The notes: generated from the sequence alone by a model not told the origin. Positions 36,073-46,635 are shown, counted from the stretch's first letter. The stretch: 64,000 nt of DNA from Lysobacter gummosus (GCF_001442805.1 NZ_CP011131.1:3472001-3536000); one strand, 5' to 3'. Made by a program: numbers and translations.

Positions 36073-37592
36073 CGCGTCAGTGTATTGGCAACGGACGGGT
36101 TGGCGCAGCGACGCAGCCACGGCATCAGATCGCTCGGCAACAGACCGCGCTCGCCGTCTTCGCGCGCGGCGCAGTCGCCGGCCACCGAATGCAGCAACGC
36201 GCCGCAACTGGCCGCATCGAACGAGTTCAAGCCTTGCGCGCGCAAGGCCGCGATCACGCCGCTGAGCACATCGCCCATGCCGCCGACCGCCATGCCCGGA
36301 TTGCCCGCGCCGATCACCCGCACGCCCGAACCGGGCGCGGCGATCAAGCTGCCCGCGCCCTTGAGCACGACCGTGCAGTGGTAGTGATCGGCGAGCGCGC
36401 GCACCGCGGAGTAACGATCCGATTGCACGCGCGCGGTATCGCTGCCGAGCAGGCGCGCGGCTTCGCCCGGATGCGGCGTAAGGATGGTCTGGCTCGGCAA
36501 CAGCCGCGGCTCGGCGGCGAGCAGGTTCAGCGCATCGGCGTCCAGCAGCAGCGGCTTGCCGCTTTCGATCACCGCGGAAAACAGCTGTTTTCCCCAGCTT
36601 TCCTGGCCAAGGCCGGGACCGATCGCGATCGCGTCCGCGGCGTCGATCGATGCGCGCAGATCGTCGGGATGTTCCACCGCGCGCGGCATCGCTTCGGGCA
36701 GGCGCGCGAGCATCGGCGCCACATGCGCCTGACGCGTCGCCGCATCCAGCAAACCCGCGCCGCTACGCAACGCCGCCTGCGCGCACAACAACAGCGCGCC
36801 GCCATGACCGTGATCGCCGCCGATGCACAGCACGCGGCCGTTGCGGCCCTTGTGGCTGTCGCGGCGGCGCCGATGCAGCCAGCGCGGCAGATCCTCGGCG
36901 CGCAGCCATTCGGCGACCGGATGCACGCCGTACGCGGGCAAGCGCAGTCCCAGATCGGCCAGACTCGCGGTGCCGACATGATCCAGGGCCGCGCCGGTGC
37001 GCAAGCCGGCCTTGCGCGCGATGAACTCGATGGTGCGTTCGGCGATCACCGCCGCGCCCTCGACCCGGCCGCGATCGGCATCGACGCCGCTGGGTGTGTC
37101 CAGTGAGAACACCGGCGCGCCATGGGCGTTGATGGCGTCGATCAACGCCACCGCCGCGCCTTCCGGCGGACGCTTCAGGCCGATGCCGAACAAGCCATCG
37201 ACGATGGCGTCGGCGGCCGGCAAGGCGCCGTCGAATTCGATCGTGCTGCCGCCGGCGGCGGCGTACTCGGCGGCAGCGCGTTGCGCGAGCTTGCCGCGCG
37301 GCGCGTGTTCGCCCAGACGCACCACCGTTACCCGGCGCCCGGCCTGATGCGCGTGCGTGGCCATCACGTAGCCGTCGCCGCCGTTGTTGCCCGGGCCGCA
37401 TACCACCAGCAGCGAATAGGCCTGGCTCCAGCGATCCAGCCATTCGCGCCAGGCCGCTTCGCCGGCGCGGCGCATCAGCGCGTAGCCGTCGCCGAGTTCG
37501 GCCGCGGCCGCGGTTTCCGCCGCGCGCAGCGCCGCGGCGTCGTACAGGCCCGTCGTCGGGGCGATCTGCGCAGTTTCAGCGATCTGGGACAT
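36069..37592 (-). CDS. nnr: Bifunctional NAD(P)H-hydrate repair enzyme (epimerase + dehydratase)
   Basis: The 507-residue protein fuses a YjeF_N epimerase domain (about 20-220, VVCGPGNNGGDGYVMA) to an ADP-dependent NAD(P)HX dehydratase of the carbohydrate-kinase fold (about 240-495, GNPGMAVGGMGDVLSG). It repairs damaged NAD(P)H hydrates. It is translationally coupled to tsaE, as in many bacteria. Its ATG overlaps, on the other strand, an in-frame ATG of queG at 37591. Confidence 0.95.
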   Translation of the reverse strand: MSQIAETAQIAPTTGLYDAAALRAAETAAAAELGDGYALMRRAGEAAWREWLDRWSQAYSLLVVCGPGNNGGDGYVMATHAHQAGRRVTVVRLGEHAPRGKLAQRAAAEYAAAGGSTIEFDGALPAADAIVDGLFGIGLKRPPEGAAVALIDAINAHGAPVFSLDTPSGVDADRGRVEGAAVIAERTIEFIARKAGLRTGAALDHVGTASLADLGLRLPAYGVHPVAEWLRAEDLPRWLHRRRRDSHKGRNGRVLCIGGDHGHGGALLLCAQAALRSGAGLLDAATRQAHVAPMLARLPEAMPRAVEHPDDLRASIDAADAIAIGPGLGQESWGKQLFSAVIESGKPLLLDADALNLLAAEPRLLPSQTILTPHPGEAARLLGSDTARVQSDRYSAVRALADHYHCTVVLKGAGSLIAAPGSGVRVIGAGNPGMAVGGMGDVLSGVIAALRAQGLNSFDAASCGALLHSVAGDCAAREDGERGLLPSDLMPWLRRCANPSVANTLTR

Positions 37593-37617
37593 GGCGCGAT
37601 TCTATACTTGCCGCATC

Positions 37618-38709
37618 GTGAGCCAGCCCGACGCCCGCCCCACTTCGCCCGCCGCCGCGCCCGACTACGCGGCGCTGGCCGCGCGCATCCGCCAGATCGC
37701 GCGCGAATTCGGTTTTCAGCGTTGCGGCATCAGCGGCATCGAACTGGCGCAAGACGAGGCCTATCTGCTCGACTGGCTGGATCAGGGCCTGCACGGCTCG
37801 ATGGACTGGATGGCCCGCCACGGCGATCTGCGCGCCCGTCCGAGCGCCTTGCTGCCGGGCACCTTGCGGGTGATCTCGGTCGGCCTGGACTACGGCCGCC
37901 GCGACGACGAAGACGCCTGGGCGACGCTGGCCGATCGCGAGCGCGCCTACGTCGCGCGCTACGCCCTGGGCCGCGACTACCACAAGCTGATGCGCCAGCG
38001 CTTGCAGCGCCTGGCCGACCGTCTGGCCGAGGTGGTCGGGCCGTTCGGCCATCGCGTGTTCGTCGATTCCGCGCCGGTGCTGGAACGCGCGCTGGCGCGC
38101 AACGCCGGGCTGGGCTGGATCGGCAAGCACACCTGCCTGATCGACAAGGACGGCGGCTCGTGGTTCTTCCTCGGCGAGATCTACGTCGATCTGCCGCTGC
38201 CGGTGGACACGCCGGCGACCGCGCACTGCGGCACCTGCACGCGCTGCATCGACATCTGCCCGACCCAGGCCATCGTCGCGCCGCACCGGTTGGATGCTCG
38301 GCGCTGCATCGCTTATCTGACGATCGAACACGAAGGCGCGATTCCGATCGAGCTGCGTCCGGCCATCGGCAACCGCATCTTCGGCTGCGACGACTGCCAG
38401 CTGGTCTGTCCCTGGAACAAGTTCGCCCAGCGCACCGACGAGCCGGACTTCCGCGCCCGCAACGATTTGGACAAGGCCACGCTGACGCAGTTGTTCGCCT
38501 GGGACGAGGCGGAGTTTCTGCAGCGCACCGAGGGCTCGGCGATCCGCCGCAGCGGGCATGAGCGCTGGCTGCGCAATATCGCGGTGGCGTTGGGGAATGC
38601 GGAGGATTCGCCGGAAGTTGTCGCGGCGTTGCGCGCCCGGCGCGAGGATCCCAGCGAGGTGGTGCGCGAGCATGTGGCGTGGGCGTTGGCGCGGCATGGA
38701 GTTGCGTAA
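37618..38709 (+). CDS. queG: Epoxyqueuosine reductase QueG
   Basis: The 363-residue cobalamin and Fe-S enzyme performs the last step of queuosine synthesis on tRNA. It has QueG_DUF1730 (N-terminal), two 4Fe-4S motifs (CGTCTRCIDICP and CDDCQLVCPWNKF) and a C-terminal HEAT-like region. GTG 37618 is preferred to ATG 37591, because the latter overlaps the nnr start and a TATACT box at 37603-37608 lies between them. If that box is a -10, the transcript would begin near the GTG. Confidence 0.93.
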   Translation: MSQPDARPTSPAAAPDYAALAARIRQIAREFGFQRCGISGIELAQDEAYLLDWLDQGLHGSMDWMARHGDLRARPSALLPGTLRVISVGLDYGRRDDEDAWATLADRERAYVARYALGRDYHKLMRQRLQRLADRLAEVVGPFGHRVFVDSAPVLERALARNAGLGWIGKHTCLIDKDGGSWFFLGEIYVDLPLPVDTPATAHCGTCTRCIDICPTQAIVAPHRLDARRCIAYLTIEHEGAIPIELRPAIGNRIFGCDDCQLVCPWNKFAQRTDEPDFRARNDLDKATLTQLFAWDEAEFLQRTEGSAIRRSGHERWLRNIAVALGNAEDSPEVVAALRARREDPSEVVREHVAWALARHGVA

Positions 38710-38727
38710 CGCCGCGTGCGCTTGAAG

Positions 38728-38820
38728 TTTTTTGTGGGAGGGGCTTCAGCCCCGATGCTCTTCGCTCCGGTCGCAGCGAACTGATCGAAGAGCATCGGGG
38801 CTGAAGCCGCTCCTCCAAAA
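38728..38820. repeat. REP hairpin of the GGGGCTTCAGCCCCGATGC type
   Basis: Arms GGCTTCAGCCCCGATGCTCTTCG and its complement pair for about 25-28 bases around a 21-base loop. T and A runs lie outside the arms, so it can act as a bidirectional terminator between convergent queG and the VOC gene. Such GGCTTCAGCC palindromes are widespread in Xanthomonadaceae. Confidence 0.85.
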
Positions 38821-38876
38821 GACCTCGTGGCTTGCGCAGGTTGCGCAACTGTCTTCTGCTCTGGCAGCCGATTCGC

Positions 38877-39254
38877 TCAAGCCGGATTCGCAACCTCGAC
38901 CAGATTCCCATCCGGATCGCGGAAATATACCGACACGATCGGCCCGTTCGCGCCGGTGCGCGGCACCGGGCCTTCTTCGATCACGATGCCCAACTCGCCC
39001 AGCCGCGCGATCAGCTCATCCAGCGGCTCGTCGCTGATCACGCAGAAATCGCCGCTGCCGCCGGTGGGCGTCGCGGCCTTGGGCTCGAACTCGTGGCCGA
39101 TCCGGTGCAGGTTGATCTTCCACCCGCCGAAATCCAGCGCCTTGCGCCCGCCCTTGAATTCGACGACGCGCGCATCCAGCGCGGCGCGGTAGAACGCGCA
39201 GGTGGCTTCGATCGAAGCCACGGTCAGAACGAAATGATCGAAACGCACCGCCAT
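38877..39254 (-). CDS. VOC superfamily (glyoxalase-like) protein
   Basis: The 125-residue protein is a single VOC unit. It starts MAVRFDHFVLTVASIEATCAFY and ends VSVYFRDPDGNLVEVANPA, with the metal-site His8 and Glu at the usual places. GGGAG lies about 8 bases before the start at 39254. Substrate is unknown; the group includes dioxygenase and virulence-protein relatives (glyoxalase/bleomycin resistance). Confidence 0.88.
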   Translation of the reverse strand: MAVRFDHFVLTVASIEATCAFYRAALDARVVEFKGGRKALDFGGWKINLHRIGHEFEPKAATPTGGSGDFCVISDEPLDELIARLGELGIVIEEGPVPRTGANGPIVSVYFRDPDGNLVEVANPA

Positions 39255-39324
39255 GTCGGCCACTCCCGAAAACACGAACGGCGCCGCGGCGCCGTTCGAT
39301 TCATGCGAAAACCCCCGCGCCGGC

Positions 39325-40836
39325 TCAGCCGCGCAGCTTGCGCAGCAACTCGCGCGTCACCGGATCGTCGGCTTCGGCCTCGCCGGCCAGCGCCGGCAGC
39401 AGGCGGCTGGCGACCTGCTTGCCGAGCTCGACGCCGAACTGGTCGAAGGCGTTGATGCCCCAGAACACCGACTGCAGATACACGCTGTGCTCGTACATCG
39501 CCAGCAGCGCGCCAAGCGATTGCGGGGTCAGCGCGTCCAGCAGGATCGTCGTGCTCGGCCGTCCGCCGGCATAGGCGCGATGCGGATCGTCGCTGCTCTG
39601 GCCGTTGGCGAAGGCTTCCGTCTGCGCCAGCAGATTGGCGTGCAGCGCACGATGGTTCTGCGGATACGGCGCATCGGAACGGATCACGCCGATGAAGTCG
39701 GCCGGGACGATCGAAGTGCCTTGATGCAACGCCTGGAAGAAGCTGTGCTGGGTGTCGGTGCCGACCCCGCCCCACCACACCGGCACGGTGTCGCCGCCGA
39801 CCGGCGAGCCGTCCAGGCGCGTGGACTTGCCCAGGCTTTCCATCACCAATTGCTGCAGATAGTTCGACAGCAGCTTGAGGCGATCGTCGTAAGCCAGCAC
39901 GGCTTGCGTCGCATAACCCAGGCCGTTGCGGTTCCAGATCGCGGTCAGGGCGTGCCAGGCGGCGAGATTGCGCTCCAGCGGCGTTTCCAGCGCGTGCGCG
40001 TCCATCAGCGCGGCGCCGTCGAGGAATTCTTCGAACTTGTCCATGCCGATCGCCAATGCGATCGGCAAGCCCACCGCCGACCACAGCGAGTAACGGCCGC
40101 CGACCCAGTCCCACATCGGCAAGATGCGCTCGGACGGAATATTGAAGGCGCTGGCGGCGCGCTCGAGGTTGGCGCTGATCGCGTACAGACGCGAATCGTC
40201 GCCGAGCCAGTCGCGCAGGATGCCGCCGTTGAGCAGCGTCTCCTGCGTGCCGAAGGTTTTCGAGATCAGCAGCGCCGCGGTGCGCTTGGGATCGAGCCCC
40301 GCCAGCGTGCGCTGGGCGGCGTGGCCATCGACGTTGGACAGGAAATGCACGCGGAAGCGGCCGGGCGTGGCGCCGGTCAGCGCGTCCACGGCCAGACGCG
40401 GGCCGAGGTCGGAGCCGCCGATGCCGACGCTGACGATGTCGGTGACTTCGCTCGCGGCGAGTCGATCGACCACCGCGCGCATCTGCTTGCGCGCGGCCAG
40501 CGCCTGCTGGTGCGCGGCGCGGGCGGTTTCCGAAGACGACAAATCGCCGCGCAGCGCGGTATGCAGTGCCGGGCGGCCTTCGGTGAGATTGACGATCTCG
40601 CCGTCGAATAGCGCATGCAGGCGCTGGACGCTGCCGGCGGCCGCGGCGGCCTTCTGCAGCCACGCCAGGGCTTCGCGGTCGTAATGCTGGCGCGCGAAGC
40701 TGGCGTAGAGCGGGCCGACTTGCAGGGCGAAATCCGCGGCGCGGGCCGGGTCTTGCGCGATCAACCGGGGCAATGGAGTGACGGCGACGCGCCCGACCTC
40801 GGCGCGCAGCTCGTGAAGTCGGACGTCATCGCTCAT
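39325..40836 (-). CDS. pgi: Glucose-6-phosphate isomerase
   Basis: The 503-residue enzyme interconverts glucose-6-phosphate and fructose-6-phosphate. Signatures include [31 protein letters not shown] and [16 protein letters not shown]. Length is slightly below the 550 of E. coli but usual for Xanthomonads. It follows panD by 28 bases in the same direction, so it is probably the last gene of the pan operon. Confidence 0.96.
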   Translation of the reverse strand: MSDDVRLHELRAEVGRVAVTPLPRLIAQDPARAADFALQVGPLYASFARQHYDREALAWLQKAAAAAGSVQRLHALFDGEIVNLTEGRPALHTALRGDLSSSETARAAHQQALAARKQMRAVVDRLAASEVTDIVSVGIGGSDLGPRLAVDALTGATPGRFRVHFLSNVDGHAAQRTLAGLDPKRTAALLISKTFGTQETLLNGGILRDWLGDDSRLYAISANLERAASAFNIPSERILPMWDWVGGRYSLWSAVGLPIALAIGMDKFEEFLDGAALMDAHALETPLERNLAAWHALTAIWNRNGLGYATQAVLAYDDRLKLLSNYLQQLVMESLGKSTRLDGSPVGGDTVPVWWGGVGTDTQHSFFQALHQGTSIVPADFIGVIRSDAPYPQNHRALHANLLAQTEAFANGQSSDDPHRAYAGGRPSTTILLDALTPQSLGALLAMYEHSVYLQSVFWGINAFDQFGVELGKQVASRLLPALAGEAEADDPVTRELLRKLRG

Positions 40837-40864
40837 CGTGCGAGAGGCTCTTGAAGTGGGTCGA

Positions 40865-41245
40865 TCAGGCGGCTTGAGCCGGCATCGAGTGGTTGGTGTG
40901 TGTCAGCTGATTGTGCCGGTCCACGTAGACCAGGGTCGGCTTGTATTTCGCCGCCTCGGCTTCCTCGCAGATACCGTACGCGCAGATGATGACCAGATCG
41001 CCGGGCTGGGCCTTGTGGGCCGCTGCGCCGTTGACCGAGATCACCCCGCTGCCCTCTTCGCCGCGGATGGCGTAGGTGGAGAAGCGGTGGCCGCTGTTGA
41101 TGTTGTAGATGTGGACCATCTCGTACTCGCGGATGCCCGAGATATCGAGCAGACGGCCGTCGATCGCGCAGGAGCCTTCGTAATGCAGCTCGGCGTGGGT
41201 GACGGTGGCGCGGTGGATCTTGGCCTTGAGCAGGTTCAGTTGCAT
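40865..41245 (-). CDS. panD: Aspartate 1-decarboxylase
   Basis: The 126-residue pyruvoyl enzyme makes beta-alanine for pantothenate. The self-processing site is visible as [10 protein letters not shown], with cleavage before Ser25. Further family blocks are the [13 protein letters not shown] segment and the [16 protein letters not shown] segment. It lies downstream of panC by about 150 bases and upstream of pgi. Confidence 0.96.
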   Translation of the reverse strand: MQLNLLKAKIHRATVTHAELHYEGSCAIDGRLLDISGIREYEMVHIYNINSGHRFSTYAIRGEEGSGVISVNGAAAHKAQPGDLVIICAYGICEEAEAAKYKPTLVYVDRHNQLTHTNHSMPAQAA

Positions 41246-41396
41246 GGTCGTTACTCGTGGGTCCGCAGGCGCGCGGGCGCGAAGGGCCTGAAGTCTAGCA
41301 GCGCATGGCGCGCTGCAACATGGGCGGGGGCCGGGTTGGGCGGAACGCAGCTTTCCTGTCGGCTGCGCCTGCGCTCCGGCGGCTCCGCGCGTGCGT

Positions 41397-42251
41397 TCAG
41401 GCGGTGAATTCCAGGTTGTCGATCAGGCGGGTGCGGCCCAGGCGGGCAGCGATCAGGGCCACACGGGCGCCGTCGCCCTGCCCCGGGGCGGATTCAGGAA
41501 TGGTCAGGTCGGGGCGGCGGATGGCCGCGTAATCGACGGCGAAGCCGGCCGCGGCCAGACGTTCGCCGGCCTCGGCCTCGACCGCCTCGCGCTCGCGCCC
41601 GGCCTGAACGGCCTCGCGCATCGACTGCAGGACGCGGTGGATCTCCGCCGCCCGCGGGCGTTCTTCCGCCGACAGGTATTGATTGCGCGAGCTCATCGCC
41701 AGCCCGTCGGCTTCGCGCAGGGTCGGCGCGGCGACGATGTCCAGCGCGAAGGCCAGGTCGCGCACCAGGTAGCGGATCACCGCCAGCTGCTGGAAATCCT
41801 TGCGACCGAACACGGCCAGATCCGGGCCGACCTGATTGAACAAGCGCGCGACCACCGTCGCCACGCCGTCGAAATGGCCGGGACGGTGCGCGCCCTCCAG
41901 GGTTTCGGTAACGCCCGGCACGCTCACCTGCACGGTGTTCTGCGCGCCGAACGGGTACATGGTCTCGACCGAAGGCAGCCACAGCAGATCGCAGCCGGCC
42001 GCGCCCAGCCCTTCGGCATCGGCCTGCGGCGTGCGCGGATAGCGGCTGAAATCCTCATTCGGGCCGAACTGGGTCGGATTGACGAACACGCTCGCCACCA
42101 CCCGGTCGGCGTGTTCGCGCGCGAGCCGGATCAGCGAATGATGGCCGGCGTGCAGATTGCCCATCGTCGGCACGAAGGCGATGCGTTGGCCGGCCTGGCG
42201 CCAGCTTGCGAGGGTGGAGCGCAGGGCGTCCAGTTGATCGACGGTCAGCAT
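41397..42251 (-). CDS. panC: Pantothenate synthetase
   Basis: The 284-residue ligase joins pantoate and beta-alanine using ATP. The HIGH-like block is [14 protein letters not shown], followed by [33 protein letters not shown] and the KMSKS-like MSSRNQYLS. It lies between panB and panD in one direction. Confidence 0.97.
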   Translation of the reverse strand: MLTVDQLDALRSTLASWRQAGQRIAFVPTMGNLHAGHHSLIRLAREHADRVVASVFVNPTQFGPNEDFSRYPRTPQADAEGLGAAGCDLLWLPSVETMYPFGAQNTVQVSVPGVTETLEGAHRPGHFDGVATVVARLFNQVGPDLAVFGRKDFQQLAVIRYLVRDLAFALDIVAAPTLREADGLAMSSRNQYLSAEERPRAAEIHRVLQSMREAVQAGREREAVEAEAGERLAAAGFAVDYAAIRRPDLTIPESAPGQGDGARVALIAARLGRTRLIDNLEFTA

Positions 42252-42378
42252 GCGGTACTCGTGATTGGGCAGCGCACTCCATGCGCGACGAAATCCGGCC
42301 GGTCCCGGCCGGATGACGCTTGAACAAACTCGGATATCGGGTCGGGCGCGGCGGATTTCCAGCGCCCGGCCGCGAGCG

Positions 42379-43218
42379 TCAGTCGTAGGAGTGCGAGGCG
42401 TCGGGGAAGGTGCCGCTGCGCACCGCGTCGGCGTAGGCGCGGAACGCGCCTTCGACCGAGCCGGCCTCGGCGAGGAAGTCCTTCACGAACTTGGGCCGGC
42501 GATGGCCCGAATTGACGCCGAGCAGATCGTGCAGCACCAGCACCTGGCCGTCGCAATGCGGGCCGGCGCCGATGCCGATAGTCGGAATGGCCAGGTCGGC
42601 GGTGATCGCCGCGGCCAAGCCGGTCGGCATGCATTCCAGCACCATCATCGCGGCGCCGGCCTCGGCCACCGCGCGCGCGTCGCTGCGCAGTTTGGTCGCG
42701 GTGGCGTCGTCGCGGCCCTGCAGCTTGTAGCCGCCCAGGCGCAGCACCGACTGCGGAGTCAGGCCCAGATGCGCGCAGACCGGAATCTCGCGCTCGACCA
42801 GGAAGCGGATCACCTCCAGCTTGTGCCCGGCGCCTTCCAGCTTGACCATCGCCGCGCCGGCCTGCAGCAAGGCGGTGGAGGCGACCAGCGCGCGCTCGGG
42901 CGTGGCGTCGGACTGGAACGGCAGGTCGGCGATCAACAGCGCCTTGGACAGGCCGCGGGCGACGCAGGCGGTGTGGTAGGCGATATCGGCCGTGGTCACC
43001 GGCAAGGTGCTGTTGTGGCCCTGCACGACCATGCCCAGCGAGTCGCCGACCAGCACCAGGTCGGTACCGGCGGCATCCATGGTGCGGGCGAAGCCGGCGT
43101 CGTAGGCGGTCAACATGACCAGCTTGCGGCCGTCGCGCTTGGCGTCGGCGAGCATGGGCACGGTCCAGGCTTTGCGTTTTTCGGAAGCGTTGGCGTCGGT
43201 CGGAGCCGAGGTGTACAT
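42379..43218 (-). CDS. panB: 3-methyl-2-oxobutanoate hydroxymethyltransferase
   Basis: The enzyme (279 residues from this start) transfers a hydroxymethyl group from methylene-tetrahydrofolate to ketoisovalerate. Signatures are [25 protein letters not shown] and [18 protein letters not shown]. The start is uncertain: ATG 43218 gives a usual-length N-terminus, but an in-frame ATG at 43263 adds 15 residues; neither has a strong ribosome site. It leads the panB-panC-panD-pgi group. Confidence 0.94.
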   Translation of the reverse strand: MYTSAPTDANASEKRKAWTVPMLADAKRDGRKLVMLTAYDAGFARTMDAAGTDLVLVGDSLGMVVQGHNSTLPVTTADIAYHTACVARGLSKALLIADLPFQSDATPERALVASTALLQAGAAMVKLEGAGHKLEVIRFLVEREIPVCAHLGLTPQSVLRLGGYKLQGRDDATATKLRSDARAVAEAGAAMMVLECMPTGLAAAITADLAIPTIGIGAGPHCDGQVLVLHDLLGVNSGHRRPKFVKDFLAEAGSVEGAFRAYADAVRSGTFPDASHSYD

Positions 43219-43457
43219 GGGCGATTCGTCCGGTGGCGACGGACGTCGTGGGGAGAGCTCCATAACTTAGCAGGTCGACGACGGCGCGCGGCCCTCACCG
43301 GCGCAACACTGTCGGACCAACCGGGGATTGCGTCGCGATCCGCTCGCCGCGCCGTGCGCGATCCCGCGCGGCTTATTGCGAAGCTTGCCCGGCCGCTGTG
43401 CCCGGCCGGGCCGCAGGCCACCGGTCGATCGCCGCCGCCGCGAGGTCTGGCGAACCT

Positions 43458-43994
43458 TTATCGCTCGAAACGATCGTCCGAACCGATCGCCTGAATCTGG
43501 CCGGCGTCGATCCCGGCCAGGGCCTGGCGCGCCAAACCGATGCCCGGAATCCGCGCGTCCGGCGCGATCTCCACCAGCGGCACCAGCGCGAACGCGCGCT
43601 CGTGCAGATGCGGATGCGGCACGTGCAGGCCCGGCTCGGCGATGACCGCCTCGGCGTACAGCAGCAAGTCCAGGTCCAGCGTGCGCGGGCCCCAGCGGTC
43701 GCTGCCGTCGGCGCGGCGCGAACGCCCCGCGTCGCGCTCGATCTCCAGCATCGCCGCCAGCAGCTCGCGCGCCGTCAGCGCGGTGTCGAGCATCGCCACG
43801 GCGTTGAGGAAATCGGGTTGATCGGTCTGGCCCCAGGCCGGCGTGCGATACAGCTTCGACGCCCGCGACAGGCGCGTGCGCGGCAGCGCGTCGAGCGCGC
43901 GCAAGGCCGCGCGCAGGACCGCGGCGCTGTCGCCGAGATTGCTGCCCAGACCGACGAAGGCGACGGTCGCGGGATCGCTGGAGAGAGCCGGCAT
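43458..43994 (-). CDS. folK: Hydroxymethyldihydropterin pyrophosphokinase
   Basis: The 178-residue enzyme transfers pyrophosphate to 6-hydroxymethyldihydropterin in folate synthesis. Marks are FVGLGSNLGDSAAVLR, SKLYRTPAWG and RWGPRTLDLDLLLY. It lies between pcnB and panB, an order frequent in gammaproteobacteria, and PanB uses a folate cofactor. Confidence 0.96.
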   Translation of the reverse strand: MPALSSDPATVAFVGLGSNLGDSAAVLRAALRALDALPRTRLSRASKLYRTPAWGQTDQPDFLNAVAMLDTALTARELLAAMLEIERDAGRSRRADGSDRWGPRTLDLDLLLYAEAVIAEPGLHVPHPHLHERAFALVPLVEIAPDARIPGIGLARQALAGIDAGQIQAIGSDDRFER

Positions 43995-44119
43995 GCGTTT
44001 GGCGCAGGAAGGGAAAGACGGGTGAAGGCGACGGCGCGGGCCTCAGGCGGATTCGCCGCCTGCGCCCGATGCAATCGCCCGGATGAGCCTGGAAACCGCG
44101 GCCGAACCGCGCGGCCGCG

Positions 44120-45472
44120 TTACTCCGCGACCGGCGCTCCGCGACGGCGGCGGCGACGCTTGCGCGGCGCGTGGCCGTCGCCTTCCTCGCCCTCTTCGCC
44201 GGCCGAGGCCTGCGACTGCGCTTCCTGCTGAGCGAGCAGCTCGTTCGGATGCGCCTGCGCCTCGCGCCAAAACTCGACATCGCTTGTGTGTTCGTCCGAG
44301 GCGGCCATGCGCAGGACCAGGAAGTCGAACGCGGCGCGGAAGCGCGGATGCGACAGCAGGCGGAACACGCGCTTGCGCTGGCGTTGCTGGAAACGCGACT
44401 GCAGCAGCCAGATTTCCTGCATCGGCAGCGAGAAACGCCGCGGCAGGGCGATGGTCGAAAGCTGATGCAGGGTGACCCGGTCGGCGGCGCGGCGCTGCGC
44501 TTCGGCGGTGTGCACGCCCTGCGCCTGCAGGCCCATCAGGTCGCGGCAGTACGCCGGCCACAGCAGCAGGGCGAACAGGAACGCCGGCGATACCGGCTCG
44601 TCCGCGGCCACGCGCGCATCGGTGCCCTTGAGCCCTTCCAGCACCATGCGCCGCAACGCGCCGCTGCGATTGGACTTGAGCGCCGCGGCGCTTTCCGGCA
44701 GCAGCGCCGACAACAGGCCGTACCGCTCCAGGCCGAGGAAGCTTTCCACGGCGTGGCCGGACAGGAACAGCTTCAGGCATTCTTCGAACAGGCGCGCCGG
44801 CGCGGCATCGGCCAGCAACGGCGCCAGGTGCGGGATCGGCGCGGCGGTCGCCGCTTCGATCTCGAAGCCCAGCTTGGCCGCCAGGCGCACCGCGCGAAGC
44901 ATGCGCACCGGGTCTTCGCGATAACGCGTTTCCGGATCGCCGATCAGGCGCATCAGACGGTTCTGCACGTCCTCGAAGCCGCCGGTGTAGTCGCGCACCG
45001 AGAAGTCCTCGACCGCGTAGTACAGCGCGTTGGCGGTGAAGTCGCGGCGCACCGCGTCGTCCTCGATGCTGCCGTAGACGTTGTCGCGCACCAGCCGGCC
45101 ACCGGTGTCGGTCTCGCGATCGCCGCTGCCGTCGTCGCTGTTGGCGCGGAAGGTGGCGACCTCGATGATCTCGCGGCCGTAGACCACGTGCGCCAGGCGG
45201 AAGCGGCGGCCGATCAGTCGGCAGTTGCGGAACAGCCCCTTCACCTGTTCGGGCGTGGCGTCGGTGGCGACGTCGAAATCCTTCGGATGGCCGCCGACCA
45301 GGATGTCGCGGACCGCGCCCCCGACCAGATAGGCGCCGAAGCCGCTGTCGCGCAGCCGGTACAGCACGCGCAGCGCGTTGGGACTGATCTCCTTGCGCGA
45401 TACGTTGTGCTGATCGCGCGGAATCACCCGCAAGGAGGTCTGAGGAATAAGTGAGGAATTGTCGGCTTGCAT
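44120..45472 (-). CDS. pcnB: Poly(A) polymerase I
   Basis: The 450-residue nucleotidyltransferase adds poly(A) tails that promote RNA decay. The active site is in YLVGGAVRDILVGGHPKDFDVATDATPE, with the DFD metal-binding pair, and RRFRLAHV follows, typical of PcnB rather than CCA-adding enzymes. The C-terminus is basic (RKRRRRRRG). It is the first gene of the pcnB-folK-pan group on the minus strand. Confidence 0.95.
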   Translation of the reverse strand: MQADNSSLIPQTSLRVIPRDQHNVSRKEISPNALRVLYRLRDSGFGAYLVGGAVRDILVGGHPKDFDVATDATPEQVKGLFRNCRLIGRRFRLAHVVYGREIIEVATFRANSDDGSGDRETDTGGRLVRDNVYGSIEDDAVRRDFTANALYYAVEDFSVRDYTGGFEDVQNRLMRLIGDPETRYREDPVRMLRAVRLAAKLGFEIEAATAAPIPHLAPLLADAAPARLFEECLKLFLSGHAVESFLGLERYGLLSALLPESAAALKSNRSGALRRMVLEGLKGTDARVAADEPVSPAFLFALLLWPAYCRDLMGLQAQGVHTAEAQRRAADRVTLHQLSTIALPRRFSLPMQEIWLLQSRFQQRQRKRVFRLLSHPRFRAAFDFLVLRMAASDEHTSDVEFWREAQAHPNELLAQQEAQSQASAGEEGEEGDGHAPRKRRRRRRGAPVAE

Positions 45473-45517
45473 CGAGCGCGGGCGCGCCGCCTTCTAGAAG
45501 TTTCGTGGGTCCAACCG

Positions 45518-45546
45518 TTGCCCGAGGCTACGGCGGCGCATATACT
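45518..45546 (+). promoter_or_regulatory. Candidate promoter for tRNA-Glu
   Basis: TTGCCC at 45518-45523 and TATACT at 45541-45546 are separated by 17 bases, the best sigma-70-like pair seen by eye near this gene. Transcription would begin near 45553, giving a leader of about 98 bases before the tRNA, with a GTCTGC/GCAGAC hairpin in it. Confidence 0.55.
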
Positions 45547-45650
45547 AGCAGGCCGCATAGGATTGAGAGTCCATGCGGTCCGCCCAAGCCGCCTTCCATC
45601 GGTCTGCAGGTCTCGCAGACCCGGTTCGCGCCCGGCGGGAAGTACAACCT

Positions 45651-45726
45651 GCTCCCTTCGTCTAGAGGCCTAGGACGTGGCCCTCTCAAGGCTAAAACAC
45701 GGGTTCGAATCCCGTAGGGAGCGCCA
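45651..45726 (+). tRNA. tRNA-Glu (anticodon CTC)
   Basis: A 76-base cloverleaf can be folded. The acceptor arms are GCTCCCT and AGGGAGC with GCCA encoded at the end. The anticodon stem TGGCC/GGCTA surrounds the loop CTCTCAA, so the anticodon is CTC. The T arm has GGGTTCGAATCCC. The TCGTCTAGAGGCCTAGGAC D-arm region is typical of bacterial tRNA-Glu. Confidence 0.95.
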
Positions 45727-45745
45727 AACACGCGATCATGTCGCT

Positions 45746-45776
45746 GAAAAAGCCCGCTCAGACGCGGGCTTTTTCT
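45746..45776 (+). terminator. Intrinsic terminator after tRNA-Glu
   Basis: AAAAAGCCCGC and GCGGGCTTTTT pair across a short loop, followed by CTTTGC. It lies 20 bases after the tRNA. Confidence 0.88.
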
Positions 45777-46043
45777 TTGCGTGAACAGCCGGCGACCGGA
45801 CCGCCGCGCGCGCGGACTGCGCGGCGCGGGCGGCACCGGCGCGGGCCGATTCGCGCGAAAACCCCGCTCCGGCGGTTTTCGCGCGGGCGCCCGGAGCAAC
45901 CTGTCCGAACAGTTCCATTTTCATCGTTACCCGCTTCGCAGCTTCGCAATCGGCCCGATGGCGTCGTGGGCGAGCGCGATGCGAGTGGCTACACTATCGA
46001 CCGCCCGGCCTGCTTGTACCGGACCACATTCCAGGACCCAGCC

Positions 46044-46367
46044 ATGCCTTTCGTCGTCACCGAGAACTGCGTCAAGTGCAAGTACACCGATTGCGTCGAG
46101 GTGTGCCCGGTGGACTGTTTCCATGAAGGCCCGAACTTTCTCGTGATCGATCCGGACGAGTGCATCGACTGCACCTTGTGCGAGCCCGAGTGTCCGATCA
46201 ACGCGATCTACCCGGAAGACGACGTGCCCGCCGGCCAGGAGCCGTTCGTCGCGCTCAATGCCGAACTGGCCAAGGCCTGGCCGGTGATCACCGCCCGCAA
46301 GGACGCCCTGGCCGACGCCAAGGAATGGGAAGGCAAGCCGGGCAAGATCGATCTGATCGAGCGCTGA
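46044..46367 (+). CDS. fdxA: Seven-iron ferredoxin FdxA
   Basis: The 107-residue electron carrier has the 3Fe-4S/4Fe-4S pattern. The first motif is [14 protein letters not shown] (residues 9-22), the second is [12 protein letters not shown], and the conserved DVP...EPFVALN tail follows. It matches the FdxA group found near housekeeping genes in proteobacteria. It is a single gene; homology sets ATG 46044. Confidence 0.95.
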   Translation: MPFVVTENCVKCKYTDCVEVCPVDCFHEGPNFLVIDPDECIDCTLCEPECPINAIYPEDDVPAGQEPFVALNAELAKAWPVITARKDALADAKEWEGKPGKIDLIER

Positions 46368-46399
46368 GGCGCTTGCTCGAAGCCGCTGGAAACCAAGTT

Positions 46400-46591
46400 C
46401 GTCATTCCCACGAACGCGGGCTTCGCTTTACTTCGGCGGAGCCGAACCTCCAGGGACTTCAGCACCCTCTCTCCAGACCGTCATTCCCGCGAACGCGGGA
46501 ATCCAGTGCCTTTCGTGCGAGAACGCTTGAAGTTTCCGGATGTTCGGCTACGCCGAAGTAAAGCAGAGCCCGCGAACGCGGGAATGACGGG
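46400..46591. repeat. Nested family 2 palindromes after fdxA
   Basis: Three family 2 ends occur: CGTCATTCCCACGAACGCGGG at 46400, CGTCATTCCCGCG at about 46480 and CGCGGGAATGACGG at about 46578. CTTTACTTCGGCGGAGCCGAA at the left pairs with the related TTCGGCTACGCCGAAGTAAAG at the right, so the whole block is a nested palindrome of about 190 bases. Confidence 0.8.
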
Positions 46592-46635
46592 CAAAAACCG
46601 GCTTGCACGCGCTTAAATGCTTGGCTGCGCCACAC

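Noticed and set aside
37122..38561. 479-residue plus-strand frame overlapping nnr and queG
   Set aside because: It mixes a shadow of nnr with a shifted frame of queG. Fe-S motifs are in the 37618 frame.
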